DNA of 63,141 nucleotides from Pseudomonas frederiksbergensis (GTDB lineage Bacteria; Pseudomonadota; Gammaproteobacteria; Pseudomonadales; Pseudomonadaceae). The notes beneath the pieces were generated by a model. It saw only the letters and a list, made by a program, of their open reading frames with translations, made no database searches and was not told the DNA's origin. The DNA lies in the NCBI RefSeq assembly GCF_017114915.1, contig NZ_JAAUOE010000025.1:1-63141 (forward strand). The letters are read 5' to 3'. This document shows positions 60,126-63,141 of the stretch, piece by piece (the stretch's first letter is position 1; each line of letters opens with the position of its first letter). A program made the translations under genes and the position numbers.

Positions 60126-60518
60126 ATGTCGGCGACTCAAAATTACGGCACTGGCCGTCGCAAGACCGCAACCGCACGCGTTTTCCTGCGTCCGGGCACT
60201 GGTAACATCTCCATCAACAACCGTTCGCTGGATAATTTCTTCGGCCGCGAAACTGCCCGCATGGTAGTTCGTCAACCGCTGGAATTGACTGAGACTGTCG
60301 AGAAGTTCGACATCTACGTCACCGTGATCGGCGGTGGTGTAAGTGGTCAAGCTGGCGCAATCCGCCACGGTATCACTCGCGCTCTGATGGACTACGACGA
60401 AACTCTGCGCTCTGCTCTGCGCAAAGCCGGCTACGTAACCCGTGATGCACGTGAAGTTGAACGTAAGAAAGTCGGTCTGCGTAAAGCGCGTAAGCGTCCG
60501 CAGTACTCGAAGCGTTAA
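60126..60518 (+). CDS. rpsI: 30S ribosomal protein S9
   Basis: A 130-residue small-subunit protein. Family features are GTGRRKTATARVFLRPGTG at the N-terminus, GGGVSGQAGAIRHGITRALM in the middle and the very basic tail KKVGLRKARKRPQYSKR that reaches the P site. Co-transcribed with rplM and closed by a terminator. Confidence 0.98.
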   Translation: MSATQNYGTGRRKTATARVFLRPGTGNISINNRSLDNFFGRETARMVVRQPLELTETVEKFDIYVTVIGGGVSGQAGAIRHGITRALMDYDETLRSALRKAGYVTRDAREVERKKVGLRKARKRPQYSKR

Positions 60519-60534
60519 TTCGCTTTTGCGTTCA

Positions 60535-60575
60535 AAAAGAACGCCCAGTTTCCTCGCGAAGCTGGGCGTTTTTTT
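60535..60575 (+). terminator. Rho-independent terminator after rpsI
   Basis: AACGCCCAG and CTGGGCGTT arms around TTTCCTCGCGAAG are followed by a run of seven T residues. Confidence 0.92.
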
Positions 60576-60612
60576 ATGGGCGCGATTTATCAGAGAATTA
60601 CGCTGTGACAAC

Positions 60613-60639
60613 TTGCCACATCCGTAGAGGCCCTATACT
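60613..60639 (+). promoter_or_regulatory. Possible petABC promoter
   Basis: TTGCCA (60613-60618) and TATACT (60634-60639) are spaced 15 bases, slightly short. They lie about 150 bases ahead of petA in a region otherwise lacking genes. Confidence 0.4.
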
Positions 60640-60785
60640 GCAAGGCTTGGCAGTGGAGCTCCTCGGTAATTACCTTGTCAGAATTGGGGCTTTTCATTAC
60701 CATTCGGCAAAATTTTTATAAGTTCAGATTTTTACTTAGTAGACGCCTGATTTAACAGGCCACAAAGCTGATGGGAGAGGACTGA

Positions 60786-61379
60786 ATGAGCAATGACGGC
60801 GTGAATGCAGGCCGGCGTCGCTTCTTGGTAGCAGCCACATCCGTGGTGGGTGCTGCAGGAGCGGTGGGGGCTGCGGTCCCGTTCGTGGGGTCATGGTTTC
60901 CCAGTGCCAAGGCGAAAGCCGCAGGTGCACCGGTGAAAGTGAATGTCAGCAAAATCGAGCCAGGTCAGCAGATGATTGCTGAGTGGCGCGGCCAGCCGGT
61001 GTTCATCGTCCGCCGTACCGAGGAAATCCTGGGGAATCTGAAGAAGATCGAGGGCCAGTTGTCTGACCCCACCTCCAAGAGCTCGACGCAACCGACCTAT
61101 GTCGACCCGCAGACGCGTTCGATCAAGCCAGAGGTTCTGCTGCTGATCGGTATCTGCACTCACCTGGGTTGCTCACCAACCTTCCGTCCGGAAGTGGCGC
61201 CTGCGGACCTGGGCAAGGATTGGGTCGGGGGGTATTTCTGCCCTTGCCACGGTTCCCACTACGATTTGGCTGGCCGCGTCTACAAGTCGCAACCCGCGCC
61301 TTTGAACCTGCCAGTTCCCCCGCATTCCTATGAGACCGATGAGATCATTATCATTGGCGTCGATACGGAGAAAGCGTGA
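60786..61379 (+). CDS. petA: Ubiquinol-cytochrome c reductase iron-sulfur (Rieske) subunit
   Basis: Rieske protein of the cytochrome bc1 complex, which oxidises ubiquinol and pumps protons. The 197-residue protein starts with a Tat-type signal (GRRRFLVAATSVVGAAGAVG) that also forms the membrane anchor. It holds both cluster-binding loops, CTHLGCSP near residue 120 and CPCHGSHYD near residue 153. Its TGA overlaps the petB ATG by one base. First gene of petABC. Confidence 0.97.
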   Translation: MSNDGVNAGRRRFLVAATSVVGAAGAVGAAVPFVGSWFPSAKAKAAGAPVKVNVSKIEPGQQMIAEWRGQPVFIVRRTEEILGNLKKIEGQLSDPTSKSSTQPTYVDPQTRSIKPEVLLLIGICTHLGCSPTFRPEVAPADLGKDWVGGYFCPCHGSHYDLAGRVYKSQPAPLNLPVPPHSYETDEIIIIGVDTEKA

Positions 61380-62590
61380 TGAGCAAGTTCATGGATTGGG
61401 TTGATGCGCGCTTCCCCGCGACCAAAATGTGGGAAGACCATCTCAGCAAGTACTACGCCCCGAAGAACTTCAACTTCTTCTATTTCTTTGGCTCCCTGGC
61501 ACTGCTCGTTCTGGTCAACCAGATCGTTACCGGTGTCTGGCTGACCATGAGCTACACCCCATCGGCGGAAGAGGCTTTTGCTTCCGTTGAGGGCATCATG
61601 CGTGACGTCAATCACGGCTCAATCTTGCGTCTACTGCACGCTGTCGGCGCTTCGATGTTCTTCATCGTGGTCTATCTGCACATGTTCCGTGGCCTGCTTT
61701 ACGGTTCATACCAGAAGCCGCGTGAGCTGGTGTGGGTCTTTGGCATGCTGATCTACCTGGCGCTGATGGCTGAAGCCTTCATGGGTTACCTGCTGCCGTG
61801 GGGCCAGATGTCCTACTGGGGCGCCCAGGTGATTATCTCGCTGTTCGGTGCGATCCCGGTCATCGGCAACGACCTGACCCAGTGGATCCGTGGTGACTAC
61901 CTGATTTCCGGTATTACCCTGAACCGCTTCTTCGCTTTGCATGTGGTTGCCTTGCCGATCGTGATCCTCGGACTGGTGGTGCTGCACATCCTGGCGCTGC
62001 ACGAAGTCGGTTCGAACAACCCGGATGGCGTCGACATCAAGAAATACAAAGACGAAAACGGCATACCGCTGGATGGCATCGCCTTCCACCCGTACTACAC
62101 CGTGAAAGATATCGTCGGCGTGGTGGTGTTCCTGTTCATCTTCTGCTCGATCGTGTTCTTCTTCCCGGAGATGGGTGGCTACTTCCTCGAGAAGCCGAAC
62201 TTTGAACCAGCCAACCCGTTCAAGACGCCTGAGCATATTGCTCCGGTCTGGTACTTCACCCCGTTCTACGCGATTCTGCGGGCGGTTCCGGACAAGCTCC
62301 TAGGCGTTATCGCCATGGGTGCGGCCATCGCTGTGCTGTTCGTCCTGCCATGGCTGGACCGTAGCCCGGTCAAGTCGATGCGCTACAAAGGCTGGCTGAG
62401 CAAGATCTGGCTTGCGGTGTTCTGCATCTCGTTCGTGATTCTGGGGATTCTGGGTGTGTTGTCTCCAACTCCAGGCCGTACGCTGCTGTCGCAGGTATGT
62501 ACCTTCCTGTACTTCGCCTACTTCATTCTGATGCCGTTCTACACCAGGCTCGAGAAGACCAAACCGGTTCCGGAAAGGGTGACTGGCTGA
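61379..62590 (+). CDS. petB: Cytochrome b subunit of the bc1 complex
   Basis: A 403-residue integral membrane protein carrying hemes bL and bH and the two quinone sites. About eight helices are seen. Heme-ligand histidines lie in LRLLHAVGASMFFIVVYLHMFRG and RFFALHVVALPIVILGLVVLHILALHEVGSNNP. The Qo-site PEWY-type motif reads PVWYFTPFYAILRAVP. ATG 61379 overlaps the petA stop; its own stop overlaps the petC ATG. Confidence 0.97.
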   Translation: MSKFMDWVDARFPATKMWEDHLSKYYAPKNFNFFYFFGSLALLVLVNQIVTGVWLTMSYTPSAEEAFASVEGIMRDVNHGSILRLLHAVGASMFFIVVYLHMFRGLLYGSYQKPRELVWVFGMLIYLALMAEAFMGYLLPWGQMSYWGAQVIISLFGAIPVIGNDLTQWIRGDYLISGITLNRFFALHVVALPIVILGLVVLHILALHEVGSNNPDGVDIKKYKDENGIPLDGIAFHPYYTVKDIVGVVVFLFIFCSIVFFFPEMGGYFLEKPNFEPANPFKTPEHIAPVWYFTPFYAILRAVPDKLLGVIAMGAAIAVLFVLPWLDRSPVKSMRYKGWLSKIWLAVFCISFVILGILGVLSPTPGRTLLSQVCTFLYFAYFILMPFYTRLEKTKPVPERVTG

Positions 62591-63141
62591 TGAAAAAGCT
62601 ATTTGCTGTACTGATTCTTGCTGCTATGCCTGCGCTCTCGTCCGCCTCGACAGCTGGCGCTCCTGAGTTGGAAAAGGTCGATATCGATGTTTCCGACAAA
62701 GCAGCCATGCAAGACGGCGCGCGCACGTTCGCCAACTATTGCATGGGTTGCCATAGCGCCAAGTTCCAGCGCTACGAGCGTGTCGCCGATGATCTGGGCA
62801 TTCCTCACGAGCTGATGCTCGAGAAGCTGGTGTTCACCGGCGCCAAGATCGGCGACCACATGAACATCGGCATGCAACCGGCTGACGCCAAAACCTGGTT
62901 TGGTGCAGCGCCACCCGACCTGACGTTGGTGGCTCGCGTTCGTGGCACCGACTGGCTCTATGGTTACCTGCGTTCGTTCTATGAAGATCCGTCGCGTCCT
63001 TGGGGCGTGAACAACAAGGTGTTCCCGAACGTCGGTATGCCTAACGTTCTGGTCGGCCTGCAGGGTCGTCAGGTGGTAGGCTGTAAACAAGTTCAAATCG
63101 TCGAAGGCGGCAAGAAGCAATACGATCCGTTGACTGGCACC
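62590..63141 (+). CDS. petC: Cytochrome c1 subunit of the bc1 complex (partial)
   Basis: First 184 codons; the 3' end is cut by the window. A signal peptide (MKKLFAVLILAAMPALSSAS) leads to a mature c-type heme domain with CMGCHSAKFQRY (CXXCH) near residue 52. NVGMPNVLVGLQGRQ contains the region of the axial Met ligand. The C-terminal membrane anchor lies beyond the edge. The ATG overlaps the petB TGA by one base. Confidence 0.95.
   Translation, partial: MKKLFAVLILAAMPALSSASTAGAPELEKVDIDVSDKAAMQDGARTFANYCMGCHSAKFQRYERVADDLGIPHELMLEKLVFTGAKIGDHMNIGMQPADAKTWFGAAPPDLTLVARVRGTDWLYGYLRSFYEDPSRPWGVNNKVFPNVGMPNVLVGLQGRQVVGCKQVQIVEGGKKQYDPLTGT

Overview
The window is a chromosomal segment of a Pseudomonas, most likely of the P. 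fluorescens/P. putida side of the genus. Protein sequences, gene order and REP palindromes are all pseudomonad. Recognisable runs are lolB-ispE-tRNA-Gln, hemA-prfA-prmC-moeB-murI, uraA-upp/hpt, mqo, trpS-zapE, and rplM-rpsI-petABC. No insertion sequence, prophage, integrase or CRISPR array is visible. The right edge cuts petC.

Layout. 1-3.3 kb: tRNA-Gln, ispE, lolB and a TPR lipoprotein, all on the minus strand. 3.6-8.3 kb: a tightly overlapped hemA-prfA-prmC-moeB-murI operon. 8.4-10.2 kb: a PagL-type lipid A deacylase, a cysteine-cluster protein and an SDR. 10.3-16.9 kb: a light-response cluster with a DUF523/DUF1722 protein, a LitR-like MerR regulator and photolyase in one operon, a flavoprotein, and a TIGR01777 SDR with hemH. 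The cluster has 7-10-7 inverted-repeat operators. 17-25.8 kb: nucleobase salvage (uraA-upp, hpt), a SulP transporter, small conserved proteins, mqo and a YajG-like lipoprotein. 26-36.3 kb: an acyltransferase, small zinc-type proteins, an SRAP/YedK protein, a Cache chemoreceptor, an M48 protease, a TMEM165/GDT1 transporter under a yybP-ykoY riboswitch, rsmC, a D-2-hydroxyacid dehydrogenase and a LysE exporter. 36.5-44.9 kb: an AlkK-type acyl-CoA ligase, a DUF1302 outer-membrane protein, a DUF1329 protein and a MalT/LuxR-type regulator, which look like a lipid-uptake module. 45-50.4 kb: an MBL hydrolase, an OmpA-type lipoprotein, yhcB, an alpha/beta hydrolase, trpS with an extra C-terminal domain, and zapE.

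50.4-55.8 kb is the most accessory-looking region. Four co-oriented genes sit between zapE and a GlxA-type regulator. They encode a flavin amino-acid oxidase/2-monooxygenase, a nitrilase-superfamily amidase, an internally duplicated membrane protein and a cytoplasmic asparaginase. The flavoenzyme gene is visibly more A+T-rich than its neighbours. Together they suggest catabolism of an unidentified amino acid or amide by oxidative decarboxylation, amide hydrolysis and ammonia release. 56-63.1 kb: the GlxA-type regulator, an acyl-CoA dehydrogenase, a Tas-type aldo/keto reductase, rplM-rpsI and the cytochrome bc1 operon.

REP-type palindromes of three sequence families occupy many intergenic spaces. 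All functions are read from protein motifs and family knowledge; no database search was run.
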